64,000 nt of DNA from Janibacter melonis (GTDB lineage: Bacteria > Actinomycetota > Actinomycetes > Actinomycetales > Dermatophilaceae), in NCBI RefSeq assembly GCF_020567375.1, contig NZ_JAJBZM010000002.1, forward strand, positions 1,117,989 to 1,181,988, given 5' to 3'. The notes under the pieces are model-generated. The model saw nothing but the letters and a program-made list of their open reading frames with translations, was not told the DNA's origin and searched no databases. This document shows, piece by piece, positions 26,816 through 38,125 of the stretch (position 1 is the stretch's first letter; each line of letters opens with the position of its first letter). The position numbers and the translations under genes were made by a program.

Positions 26816-27874
26816 GTGTCCCACGACCGCCCCGGCGGCCGGCGGCTGCCCGTCGTGCCGCTGCTGCTCGTCCTGCTCGTCCTCACCGTCGTCAGCGGCG
26901 TCGTCTCGCTCGGTCTGGGCTCCGAGCCGCTGCCGCTGCGCGGGGTCGTCGACGTCCTGCGCGCCCGGGTCGTCGGCGCGGCGGGCCCGGACCCCGCCCT
27001 CGACACCATCGTGTGGGAGCTGCGCGCACCGCGTGCCGTCATGGCGATGGTCGTCGGCGCCGGCCTGGCCGTCGCCGGCGCGTGCATGCAGACCCTCGTG
27101 CGCAACCCGCTCGCCGACCCCTACCTCCTCGGGGTCTCGGCCGGGGCCGGTGTCGGTGCCACCCTCGTCATCCTCCTCGGTGCGCTCGCCGGGCTCGGGG
27201 TGTGGGCGCTCTCGCTCGGCGCGCTCGGCGGGGCTCTCGTCGCGACCGCCCTCGTCCTCGGCATCTCCCTGGCCCAGGGCGGGATCACCCCCCTTCGCCT
27301 CGTGCTCACCGGTGTCGTCATGTCGGCGGCCTTCTCCTCCGTCTCGAGCCTGCTCGTCTTCCTCAGCGCCGACCCGCGGGCGACGCAGTCGGTGCTCTTC
27401 TGGCTGCTCGGCAGCCTCTCCGGGTCGGTGTGGCAGCAGGTGCTCCCGCCCGTGCTCGTCGTCGTCGTGTCCGGCGTCGTCCTCCTCGCGCTGCACCGCT
27501 GGCTCGACGCGCTGGCTGCCGGACCCGACGTCGCGGGCGGTCTGGGCGTCCCGGTCCGAGAGCTGCGGCTCGCGCTCTTCGTCCTCGTCTCGGTCCTCGT
27601 AGGGGTGCTCGTCGCGGTCTCCGGCGGCATCGGCTTCGTCGGGCTCGTCGTCCCGCACATCGCCCGCATCCTCGTCGGCGCGCGGCACCGCTACGTGCTG
27701 CCGGTCGCGGCCGCCGGGGGCGCGCTCTTCCTGCTCTGGGTCGACGTCGCTGCCCGGACCGTCGTGCGACCGCAGGAGATCCCGCTGAGCGTCGTCACCG
27801 GGCTCGTCGGGGCGCCGATCTTCCTCGTCCTGCTCGGCAGACGGCACTACTCGTACTCGGGAGGCGCCGGATGA
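26816..27874 (+). CDS. B12-riboswitch-controlled ABC permease (BtuC/FecCD family)
   Basis: 352 aa from a GTG with GGAG upstream. Around ten helices with the family motifs LRAPRAVMAMVVGAGLAVAG, QTLVRNPLADPYLLGVSAGA and GFVGLVVPHIARILVG. The riboswitch argues for uptake of a corrinoid or cobalt-related compound. A related actinobacterial cassette is annotated as a putative F420-0 transporter, so the substrate is not fixed by family alone. It overlaps the ATPase gene by 4 nt. Confidence 0.9.
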   Translation: MSHDRPGGRRLPVVPLLLVLLVLTVVSGVVSLGLGSEPLPLRGVVDVLRARVVGAAGPDPALDTIVWELRAPRAVMAMVVGAGLAVAGACMQTLVRNPLADPYLLGVSAGAGVGATLVILLGALAGLGVWALSLGALGGALVATALVLGISLAQGGITPLRLVLTGVVMSAAFSSVSSLLVFLSADPRATQSVLFWLLGSLSGSVWQQVLPPVLVVVVSGVVLLALHRWLDALAAGPDVAGGLGVPVRELRLALFVLVSVLVGVLVAVSGGIGFVGLVVPHIARILVGARHRYVLPVAAAGGALFLLWVDVAARTVVRPQEIPLSVVTGLVGAPIFLVLLGRRHYSYSGGAG

Positions 27875-28674
27875 CCCACCTGTCCACGACCGGGCTCGCC
27901 GTCGAGATCGGCGGGCGCACGATCGTCTCCGGTGTCGACCTCGACGTCCCACCCGGGTCGATGCTCGCCCTCGTCGGCCGCAACGGCAGCGGCAAGTCCA
28001 CCCTCATCAGGTCGCTCGTCGGCCTGCGACCCCCGGCCGCCGGCACGGTGCACGTCGACGGGGTCGACCTCGCACGCCTGTCGTCGCGGCGGCGGGCCAC
28101 CCGGGTGGCCTACGTCGCGCAGGAGGACGGTCCTCCCGAGGACCTCCTCGTCGGCGAGATGGTCGCGATGGGGCGCACCCCGCACCGACCGCCGTGGGCC
28201 GTCGACGAGCGCTCCGAGCGCGAGCTCGTGCTCGAGGCGCTGCGTCATGTCGGCATGGTGGCGAAGGTCGACCGCCCCTGCCAGCACCTCTCCGGGGGCG
28301 AGCGCCGCCGGGTGATGCTCGCCCGTGGCATCGCCCAGGGGTGCGACCTGCTCGTCCTCGACGAGCCGACGAACCACCTCGACGTGCACCACCAGGACCA
28401 GCTGCTCCAGACGGTGCGTCGCCTCGGGTGCACGGTCGTCGCCGCGGTCCACGACCTCTCGCTCGCGGCCGCCCACTTCGACGCCGTCGCCGTGCTCCAC
28501 GACGGCGCCGTCCACGCCCTCGGGCGTCCCCGCGACGTCCTCACCCCCGAGCTCGTGCGCGACGTCTTCGACGTCGGCGCCCGTCATCTCACCGACCCGG
28601 TCACCGGCCGGGTCCACCTCGTCCTCGGTGCCGGCGCCCCGCCGGTGCCCGCTCCTCGAGAGGCAGTCCTGTGA
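27871..28674 (+). CDS. B12-riboswitch-controlled ABC ATPase
   Basis: 267 aa. Walker A GRNGSGKST, Q-loop YVAQEDGPPEDL, signature LSGGERRR, Walker B LLVLDEPTNHLD and H-loop AVHDLSLA. This is the BtuD/FecE type. ATGA overlap with the permease and GTGA overlap with the binding protein make a tight three-gene operon. Confidence 0.92.
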   Translation: MTHLSTTGLAVEIGGRTIVSGVDLDVPPGSMLALVGRNGSGKSTLIRSLVGLRPPAAGTVHVDGVDLARLSSRRRATRVAYVAQEDGPPEDLLVGEMVAMGRTPHRPPWAVDERSERELVLEALRHVGMVAKVDRPCQHLSGGERRRVMLARGIAQGCDLLVLDEPTNHLDVHHQDQLLQTVRRLGCTVVAAVHDLSLAAAHFDAVAVLHDGAVHALGRPRDVLTPELVRDVFDVGARHLTDPVTGRVHLVLGAGAPPVPAPREAVL

Positions 28675-29732
28675 CCCCCCTTCGCCCCGCCCGAGCCGCC
28701 CAGGCCCTGTCCGCCGCCGTCCTGCTCGGCTCTCTCCTCGTCGGGTGCGGATCCGCGACGTCGACGGCCCGCAGCAGCGCGGACGACGCCGGCGAGGTGA
28801 CGGTGTCGACGTGCGGTGAGGACGTGCGCTTCCCCTCGCCCGCGCAGCGGATGTACGTCGCCGGCGACGGCAACCTGCTCGCGATGGTGCTCGCCGTCGG
28901 GGCGCAGGACCAGGTCGCCGGGGCGAGCGGCACGACGGACACGGCGGAGGCCCTCTCGCGGGTCTACGGGTCCGACGTCGTCGACGGCATCCCCGTCGCC
29001 ACCCGCGACCAGCCGACGATGGAGAACGTCCTCGCCCAGCGGCCCGACGTCATGCTCGCCGGGTGGAGCTACGGCTACACCGAGGAGCGCCGGCTCACGC
29101 CCGAGCTGCTGAGCGGCCGGGGGATCGCGCCGTACGTGCTGTCGGAGAGCTGCCGGCAGGAGGACGGCGCGCGCGGCACGATGCCGCCGTGGGAGGCCCT
29201 GTCGGCCGACATCGAGGCGGTCGGGGCGATCACCGGGCACGTCGACGAGGCGGCCGAGGTCGACGCCGACATCACGCGCCGCCGGGAGGCGCTGGAGGCG
29301 GCGCCCCAGGCGGCCGAGCGCCCCACGGTCTTCCTCTTCGACTCGGGCACGAAGGAGATCTTCACCTCAGGAGCCTTCGGCGGGCCGCAGGCGATCATCG
29401 AGGCAGCGGGGGCGAAGAACGCCACGGCCGACGTCGACGACACGTGGACGACGGTGTCGTGGGAGCGGCTCGTGCGCTCGTCGCCGGACTTCATCGCCTT
29501 CGTCGACTACGACGGGCAGACCTTCGAGCAGAAGGTCGAGGTGCTGCGGACCAACCCGGCGACGAAAGACCTCCCCGCGGTGCGCGAGGAGCGCTTCCTC
29601 AACCTGCCGATCCCGGCGTGGACGAGCAGCCCGCTCAACATCGACGCGGCGGAGGCGCTGCGCGCCGAGCTCGAGGAGCACGACCTCGTGCCGGCGAGCG
29701 GGATCACCCCCGAGCACGACCTCGAGCCGTGA
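28671..29732 (+). CDS. B12-riboswitch-controlled ABC substrate-binding lipoprotein
   Basis: 353 aa from a GTG overlapping the ATPase stop. Signal peptide with lipobox LLVGC (Cys near 25). A class-III binding protein: AQRMYVAGDGNLLAMVLAVGAQDQ in the first lobe, LAQRPDVMLAGWSYG, and the second lobe with ERLVRSSPDFIAFVDYDG. Two Cys residues in the mature protein (VSTCGED and LSESCRQED) could form a disulfide. The likely ligand is cobalamin or a precursor, because of the riboswitch. Its resemblance to the binding proteins annotated for F420-0 is an alternative. Confidence 0.87.
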   Translation: MTPLRPARAAQALSAAVLLGSLLVGCGSATSTARSSADDAGEVTVSTCGEDVRFPSPAQRMYVAGDGNLLAMVLAVGAQDQVAGASGTTDTAEALSRVYGSDVVDGIPVATRDQPTMENVLAQRPDVMLAGWSYGYTEERRLTPELLSGRGIAPYVLSESCRQEDGARGTMPPWEALSADIEAVGAITGHVDEAAEVDADITRRREALEAAPQAAERPTVFLFDSGTKEIFTSGAFGGPQAIIEAAGAKNATADVDDTWTTVSWERLVRSSPDFIAFVDYDGQTFEQKVEVLRTNPATKDLPAVREERFLNLPIPAWTSSPLNIDAAEALRAELEEHDLVPASGITPEHDLEP

Positions 29733-29737
29733 CGCGA

Positions 29738-29774
29738 CCGACGCCCCGTGACCACGTGGTCCACGGGGCGTCGG
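29738..29774. terminator. Hairpin between the importer operon and the DUF779 gene
   Basis: CCGACGCCCCGTGACCAC and its complement with a single bulge, starting 5 nt after the binding-protein stop and placed between convergent genes. It is likely a bidirectional terminator. Confidence 0.75.
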
Positions 29775-29792
29775 CCGCCTGGGGGGAGGTTC

Positions 29793-30170
29793 TTACAGCA
29801 GGCCGTGCTCGACGAGCTCGTCCTGCGACATCAGCCGGGAGCGGATGAGGAAGCGCACCCCCTCGGGGGCCTCGACGGAGAAGCCGGACCCCCGTCCCGG
29901 CACGACGTCGACGGTGAGATGGGTGTGCTTCCAGTACTCGTACTGGCTCACGCTCATCCAGAACTCGACCGGTGTCGCCGACCCCACCTCGAGCGTGCCG
30001 AGGAGGATGTCGGCCTCGCTGGTGATGAAGTCACCCGCGGGGTAGCACATCGGCGATGACCCGTCGCAGCAGCCGCCGGACTGGTGGAACATCAGCGGCC
30101 CGTGGGTGCGCTCGAGGCGCTCGATGAGCTCGACCGCGGCGGGCGTGATGTCGACCTTGTCCGAGGGCAT
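29793..30170 (-). CDS. DUF779 protein, acetaldehyde dehydrogenase-associated
   Basis: 125 aa, a complete DUF779 protein. Conserved features are LMFHQSGGCCDGSSPMCYP, with three Cys residues (a CC pair and one more) that could bind a metal, and VEFWMSVSQYEYWKHTHLTVDVVPGRGSGFS. The family is habitually encoded next to acetaldehyde or other aldehyde dehydrogenases, as here, where it starts 3 nt after the aldehyde dehydrogenase stop. Its biochemical role is unknown; an accessory or maturation role is a guess. Confidence 0.85.
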   Translation of the reverse strand: MPSDKVDITPAAVELIERLERTHGPLMFHQSGGCCDGSSPMCYPAGDFITSEADILLGTLEVGSATPVEFWMSVSQYEYWKHTHLTVDVVPGRGSGFSVEAPEGVRFLIRSRLMSQDELVEHGLL

Positions 30171-30173
30171 GGC

Positions 30174-31697
<1,524 letters not shown>

Positions 31698-31924
31698 GCG
31701 TGCCTCCGGCAACTCGTCGGCAGTGCCTCGTCGCGCTGCCGTTGCCCGGACCGTAGGTCGCCCCGGGTTGGTCGAAGGTTGGTCGGCCCGGTCCCCCTTC
31801 GCCCGGCGATGACCGGTAAACCCGACGCTGACCGGGCAGCTCGCTGCTGACGCAGACATAACCCGGTCCGTCCTGGGTCTCTCGGTCGGCCCGAGGCATC
31901 TCGGCCACCCCCCGTAGACGCGCG
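31698..31924. other. Upstream region of the aldehyde dehydrogenase gene
   Basis: No convincing gene. It holds a direct repeat GTTGGTCGAAGGTTGGTCGG near 31768-31787 and several GACCGG/CCGGTC half-sites (CGGTCCCCC, GACCGGTAAACCC, GACCGGGC, CCCGGTCCG). These could be regulator or sigma-54-like contact sites, but no definite -24/-12 element is visible. I can name no specific factor. Confidence 0.35.
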
Positions 31925-31958
31925 GACGCCCCCTTCGCCAGGTGACGAAGGGGGCGTC
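31925..31958 (-). terminator. Hairpin after the alcohol dehydrogenase gene
   Basis: A 13-bp stem (GACGCCCCCTTCG and its complement) with a short loop, 16 nt beyond the alcohol dehydrogenase stop. The stem again contains inverted CGAAGGGGG copies. Confidence 0.7.
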
Positions 31959-31974
31959 GGGCGAGCTGCGCAGG

Positions 31975-32994
31975 TCAGTACCGGATGACCACGCGCCCGT
32001 CGATCGCGCCGTCGCGCATCTCCTCGAAGACCGTGTTGATCTCGTCGAGCTCGCGGGCCTGCCACGTGGGCTTGACCAGGCCCCGCGCGTAGAAGTCGAT
32101 CGCCTCGACCATGTCCTGGCGTGTGCCGACGATGGAGCCACGCACGGTGAGCGCCTTGAGGACGATGTCGAAGATCGGGGCGGGGAAGTCGCCCGGCGGC
32201 AGGCCGTTGAAGACGATGGTGCCGCCGCGGCGCGTCATGCCGATGGCCTGCCCGAAGGCGGAGGGGTGCACGGCGGTGACGAGCACGCCGTGAGCGCCAC
32301 CGGTGGCCTCCTGGATCGCCTCGACGGGGTCGGTGGTGCTGGCGTCGACGACGACCTCGGCGCCCAGGCGGGTGGCGAGGTCGAGCTTCGCCTGGGAGAC
32401 GTCGACGGCGGCGACGCGCAGGCCCATCGCCACGGCGTACTGCACGGCGACGTGACCGAGCCCGCCGATGCCGGAGATGACGACCCACTGGCCGGGACGG
32501 GTGTCGGTGACCTTGAGGCCCTTGTAGACGGTGACGCCGGCGCACAGGATCGGCGCGACCTCGAGCGGGTCGACACCGGCGGGGATCCGCGCCGCGAAGC
32601 GCTCGTCGACGAGCATGTACTGGCCGAAGCTGCCGTCGACGGAGTAGCCGCCGTTGGTCTGCTCCTCGCACAGCGTCTCCCAGCCGGTGCGGCAGTGCTC
32701 GCACGTGCCGCAGGCCGACCACAGCCAGGCGTTGCCGACCATGTCGCCGACGGCGAGGGTGCTCACCCCGTCGCCGAGCTCGACGACCTCGCCCACACCC
32801 TCGTGGCCCGGGACGAAGGGGGGCTGCGGCTTGACCGGCCAGTCGCCCTCGGCCGCATGGAGGTCGGTGTGGCACACCCCGCTCGCGACGAGCCGGACGA
32901 GCGCCTGGCCCGGCCCGGGCCGGGGGATGTCGATCTGCGACACGTCGAGCTTCTCGCCGAACTCACGGACCACTGCTGCCTGCATCGTGCTCAT
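31975..32994 (-). CDS. adhP: Zinc-dependent alcohol dehydrogenase (AdhP type)
   Basis: 339 aa from the ATG at 32994, preceded by GAGGAGA. Catalytic zinc ligands are seen in [15 protein letters not shown] and PGHEGVGEV, with the third in [13 protein letters not shown]. The structural zinc is held by [15 protein letters not shown]. The NAD-binding [13 protein letters not shown] follows. It belongs to the propanol-preferring/ethanol class of medium-chain dehydrogenases. With the downstream aldehyde dehydrogenase it would turn ethanol into acetate. Confidence 0.93.
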   Translation of the reverse strand: MSTMQAAVVREFGEKLDVSQIDIPRPGPGQALVRLVASGVCHTDLHAAEGDWPVKPQPPFVPGHEGVGEVVELGDGVSTLAVGDMVGNAWLWSACGTCEHCRTGWETLCEEQTNGGYSVDGSFGQYMLVDERFAARIPAGVDPLEVAPILCAGVTVYKGLKVTDTRPGQWVVISGIGGLGHVAVQYAVAMGLRVAAVDVSQAKLDLATRLGAEVVVDASTTDPVEAIQEATGGAHGVLVTAVHPSAFGQAIGMTRRGGTIVFNGLPPGDFPAPIFDIVLKALTVRGSIVGTRQDMVEAIDFYARGLVKPTWQARELDEINTVFEEMRDGAIDGRVVIRY

Positions 32995-33120
32995 GCTGCG
33001 TCTCCTCATCTGGGTGAGGGGACCTGACGGCTGCGGCCGGTGGCCGGACGCACCGTCGCGCCCCTGTCGTGGCGCAGACGTTAGGGAGCAGCGGGTAGGT
33101 CAGTGGTTGGGCGGTGTGCC

Positions 33121-33246
33121 GACGGTCGAGGTGGTCTCGGGGCTTCGCTGGTCGAGGTGGTCTCGAGGCTCCTGCGTCGCACCTCGACCATCCACATTCG
33201 CTGGTCGAGGTGCGAGCGCCCGCCAGGGCGCGAGCCTCGAGACCAC
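33121..33246. repeat. REP-like palindromic repeat cluster 2
   Basis: Units at about 33148-33190 (CTGGTCGAGGTGG... to CACCTCGACCA) and 33201-33246 (CTGGTCGAGGTGCGAGCG ... CGAGCCTCGAGACCAC), plus a degenerate lead copy at 33123. The second is a full hairpin unit with an inner GGGCGC-type stem. They fill the gap between the alcohol dehydrogenase start and the unknown gene end. Confidence 0.75.
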
Positions 33247-33250
33247 GGCG

Positions 33251-34062
33251 TCAGGAGCGGACAGGTCGCCCCCGACGACGCCCCACCGCCAGCGAGACCA
33301 CCTCGAACCTCGTGCTCACGTCAGGAGCGATCGCGCCCTGCCGCGTCGTGGCCTCCAGGCGCGCCCGGTCGCGCGACGCGTGAGCAGCCATGCCGTGCAC
33401 CTCGCCGGCCGAGACCTGCAGCACGAGGTGCACCCGGCCGTCGTCGGTGGTGTCGTCCGAGGACGCGGGCCGGAGCGGGTGGTGCTCGACCCGCGCCGTG
33501 GCGACGCCGGCTGTCGCGTCCTCGGCCTCCCGGTCGGACCCGACGACGGCGACGACATGTCCTGCCGCGTGCCCGCCCCCGGCTCCGTCCAGCACGAGAC
33601 GCACGACACCGTCGGGGAGGTCCCGATCAGGTCTGCCCGGCCAGGGCGCGAAGGGCCACCCGGCGCGGCGGTAGCCGATCTGCAGCGAGACGACGCTGAG
33701 GTCGCCCGAGGACGTGCCCCGGTCGCGCACGACGCGCTCGGCCGCCCCGCGGGTCGATCGCACGGTGATCCCGATCGGGCCCGCCAGCTCGTCCGGTGCG
33801 TCGGGCATCCCCAGCTCTGGAGCACCCAGGAGCACGACGTGCACGACGCCCTCGGTGGGCACGGGACCGTCGGTGTCGTGCGTCTCCCACGACACCGAGG
33901 ACGCGGGGTGCCGGGCGACGACGGAGCGCTCGAGGCCTGCTGCCTCGCTCTCGTCGGTGACGACAGCGACGAGAGGCTCGACGACGTCCTCGCCGTCGCC
34001 GGGCCCGGACCGGGCGAAGACGAGGTAGACCGTCGTGACCGGCGGTGCCTGGGAGGGCCGCC

Positions 34063-34066
<4 letters not shown>
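33251..34066 (-). CDS. Unknown protein with two tandem repeats, coupled to pgm
   Basis: 271 aa from the GTG at 34066, which overlaps the pgm stop (GTGA). I do not recognise the family. The two halves look like duplicated copies of one domain of roughly 115-120 residues: a first strand (TTVYLVFARS / GVVRLVLDGA), a VVAVVTDESEAAGLERSVVARHPAS versus VVAVVGSDREAEDATAGVATARVEHH segment, a central hydrophobic strand (GVVHVVLLGAP / GRVHLVLQVSA), an Arg-rich helix, and a terminal VVSLQIGYRR / VVSLAVGRRR strand. No signal peptide or membrane helix, and no catalytic motif. It may be cotranscribed with phosphoglucomutase, but a functional link is not shown. Confidence 0.6.
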
Positions 34067-35712
<1,646 letters not shown>

Positions 35713-35718
35713 GGCCCG

Positions 35719-35724
35719 ACGCTA
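35719..35724 (-). promoter_or_regulatory. Leaderless -10 (TAGCGT) for pgm
   Basis: On the minus strand TAGCGT is 6 nt before the pgm ATG, without a Shine-Dalgarno motif. Sequence further upstream is lost in the poly-G/C block. Confidence 0.6.
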
Positions 35725-35750
35725 CCGAAGCTCGCCCCGCCGCGGGCCCG

Positions 35751-35888
<138 letters not shown>

Positions 35889-35923
35889 TCGACCCGAGCC
35901 CAGGCGACCGGGGCCGACGCCGC

Positions 35924-37414
35924 TCAGTGCGCCATCGGCAGGGGCGCACTCTCGTCTGTCTCGGGCCGGCGCACGAGCAGGCTCGCCGCGACCCCGACGA
36001 GGCTGATGCTCGCGCCGACGAGGAAGGCGAGGTGCACGCCCGCGGCCGTCGTGGCCCGCTCGTCGGCACCGCCCGCCGCAGCGGTGTGCTCCGCCGCCGC
36101 CATGACGGTGATGAAGAGCGCCGTGCCCACCGCACCCATGACCTGCTGCACCGTGTTGAGCACCGCGCTGCCGTGCGAGTACAGCGCCGGCTCGAGCGAG
36201 CCGAGGCTCGCGCTGAAGAGCGGGGTGAAGGTGAAGGACAGCCCGATGTTGAGCAGCACGTGCACGACGACGATCATCGCGATGCTCGTGTCCTCGTGCA
36301 GCAGCAGCGACATCAGCCAGAGGGCCACGCTGATGAGCGTCGCGCCGACGGGCAGCAGAGGTCGCGGGCCGAGGGCGTCGTACAGGCGCCCGACGACGGG
36401 GGAGAGCAGACCCATCGCGAGACCGCCCGGCAGGAGCAGCAGCCCGGTCTCCAGGGTGCCGAGACCGAGGACGTTCTGCGTGTAGATGGGCAGCAGGACG
36501 AGGCTGCCGAAGAGGACGAGGCTGGCCAGCGCGATGAGCACGATCGAGAAGGTGAAGTTCTTCGTCGCGAAGGTGCGCAGGTCGAGCAGGGGGCTGCCCG
36601 TGCGCGCCAGGCGCACCTGGCGCAGGACGAAGAGGACGAGCGCGACGACGCCGACGCCGGCCGGGAGCGCGGGGTCGACGGCCTGACCCTCCGACGCGCC
36701 CTCGCCGAGGGCCGACAGCCCGTAGACGAGCCCGCCGAAGCCGAGCGCGGACAGGACCACGGACGGGACGTCGAGGTCGACCTCGCGCGGGGTGGTGACG
36801 TCGACCATCTTCTTCGCCCCGACGACCAGCGCCACCACCGCGACGGGCAGGACGACGACGAACATGAAGCGCCAGCTGAGCACGCTGAGCACGAGCCCGG
36901 AGATCGTCGGGCCGATGGCGGGCGCGACGGCGATGACGACGGAGATCGTGCCCATCGTGCGGCCGCGGGAGTGCGCCGGCACGAGGCTCATCGCGGTCGT
37001 CATGAGCAGCGGGATCATGATCGCGGTCCCGCTGGCCTGCACCACACGGGCGAGCAGCAGCACCCCGAAGCCCGGGGCGAGGGCAGCGAGCAGCGTGCCG
37101 GCGGTGAAGAGCAACATCGCGAGCAGGTAGATCGGCCGGGTGTGGAAGCGCTGCATGAGGTAGCCGGTCACCGGGATGACGACCGCCATCGTCAGCAGGA
37201 AGCCCGTGGTGAGCCACTGGGCCGTGGCCGCGGTGATGCCGAGGTCGACCATGAGGGTCGGCAGGGCGACGCTCATGACCGTCTCGTTGAGCACGACGAC
37301 GAAGGTCGACACCACGAGGATGCCGATGACGAGGCGGTTGCGTGCGGTGTCGTCGGCGTCGAGCCGAGGGGGCGCCGCGGGGTCGTGCGGCGAGATCGCC
37401 ACGGAGTCGGTCAC
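35924..37414 (-). CDS. DHA2-family MFS drug exporter (EmrB/QacA type)
   Basis: 496 aa from a GTG at 37414 with GAGGAG upstream. About 14 hydrophobic segments. N-terminal helix LVVSTFVVVLNETVMSVALP and motif D-like TAAQWLTTGFLL are DHA2 hallmarks, with the motif C-like APAIGPTISGLVLS in helix 5. It is downstream of a MarR regulator on the same strand, a typical arrangement for inducible multidrug export. Confidence 0.9.
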   Translation of the reverse strand: MTDSVAISPHDPAAPPRLDADDTARNRLVIGILVVSTFVVVLNETVMSVALPTLMVDLGITAATAQWLTTGFLLTMAVVIPVTGYLMQRFHTRPIYLLAMLLFTAGTLLAALAPGFGVLLLARVVQASGTAIMIPLLMTTAMSLVPAHSRGRTMGTISVVIAVAPAIGPTISGLVLSVLSWRFMFVVVLPVAVVALVVGAKKMVDVTTPREVDLDVPSVVLSALGFGGLVYGLSALGEGASEGQAVDPALPAGVGVVALVLFVLRQVRLARTGSPLLDLRTFATKNFTFSIVLIALASLVLFGSLVLLPIYTQNVLGLGTLETGLLLLPGGLAMGLLSPVVGRLYDALGPRPLLPVGATLISVALWLMSLLLHEDTSIAMIVVVHVLLNIGLSFTFTPLFSASLGSLEPALYSHGSAVLNTVQQVMGAVGTALFITVMAAAEHTAAAGGADERATTAAGVHLAFLVGASISLVGVAASLLVRRPETDESAPLPMAH

Positions 37415-37548
37415 TGGTGCTCCTCGTGAGGTCTGGCGGGGCCAGGGGTGGGGGCCGGGCGGGCTCGGCTCTGAGCGCCGCGGCGGTGTGCGCGCCGGTC
37501 GGGGGCGATCGGCGAAGGGGTGTCGTGCGGGGGTGGTGCGGGGCCGGC

Positions 37549-38037
37549 CTAGCGCCGGCTGATCGCCGCGGCCGCCGAGGAGACCGCGGCCACCGTGGCC
37601 GGGTCCTCCAGGCACGTGCGCAGCGCTGCGTCGTGCACCGGGCGGGCGGCGGCGAGCAGGTCCCGCCCGTCGTCGGTGAGCTCGGTGTAGATGCCCCGGC
37701 GGTCGGACGCGCAGATGACCCGTCGCAGCAGACCGCGCGACTCGAGCCGCCCGACGAGACGCGTCGTCGCCCCGGTGGTGAGCGCGGCGACGCAGGCGAC
37801 GTCCTGCATCCGCAGGTGGGCGTCGACCTGCTCCTCGAGGATGTCGAGGACGGTGAACTCGACGAGCGAGAGCCCGACCTGCGCGACTGCCGTCGACAGC
37901 GCGTGGTCGACATGGCAGTGCGCCGACCTCATCGCGCGCCAGTCGGCGACGAGGTCACGGCGCGGGTCGGCCCCGGCGGACCAGCGCAGGGCCGCCGCGG
38001 CGTCGTCCACGGGGCGCTGGGTGATCTCGGTCGTCAC
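37549..38037 (-). CDS. MarR-family transcriptional regulator
   Basis: 162 aa from the GTG at 38037, which follows a leaderless -10; an ATG at 38052 would overlap that box. Winged-helix pattern: LSLVEFTVLDILEEQ, then MQDVACVAALTTGATTRLVGRLESRGLLRRV (recognition helix) and the wing ASDRRGIYTELTDDG. It lies 134 bp upstream of the MFS exporter, on the same strand, and probably represses it. The operator candidate lies just upstream of its own start. Confidence 0.88.
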   Translation of the reverse strand: MTTEITQRPVDDAAAALRWSAGADPRRDLVADWRAMRSAHCHVDHALSTAVAQVGLSLVEFTVLDILEEQVDAHLRMQDVACVAALTTGATTRLVGRLESRGLLRRVICASDRRGIYTELTDDGRDLLAAARPVHDAALRTCLEDPATVAAVSSAAAAISRR

Positions 38038-38043
38038 CGGGCG

Positions 38044-38083
38044 AGCATACATCTGCAGGCGTCGATAGCCGTCGCGTGCAGAT
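38044..38083 (-). promoter_or_regulatory. MarR promoter with inverted-repeat operator candidate
   Basis: TATGCT on the minus strand (38049-38044) is 6 nt before the GTG, giving a leaderless start. Flanking it is an inverted repeat ATCTGCA (38051-38057) and TGCAGAT (38077-38083) separated by 19 nt, with a further TGCAGA at 38094. Such spacing could hold a MarR dimer pair. The match is by symmetry, not by known consensus. Confidence 0.5.
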
Positions 38084-38125
38084 ATCCGCTCGTGCAGAGA
38101 CCCCGGGAGGCGGGCAGGACTGCAT

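Noticed and set aside
26816-29732. Firm annotation as an F420-0 transporter
   Set aside because: No F420 biosynthesis gene is adjacent and a cobalamin riboswitch controls the operon, so the label is kept only as an alternative.
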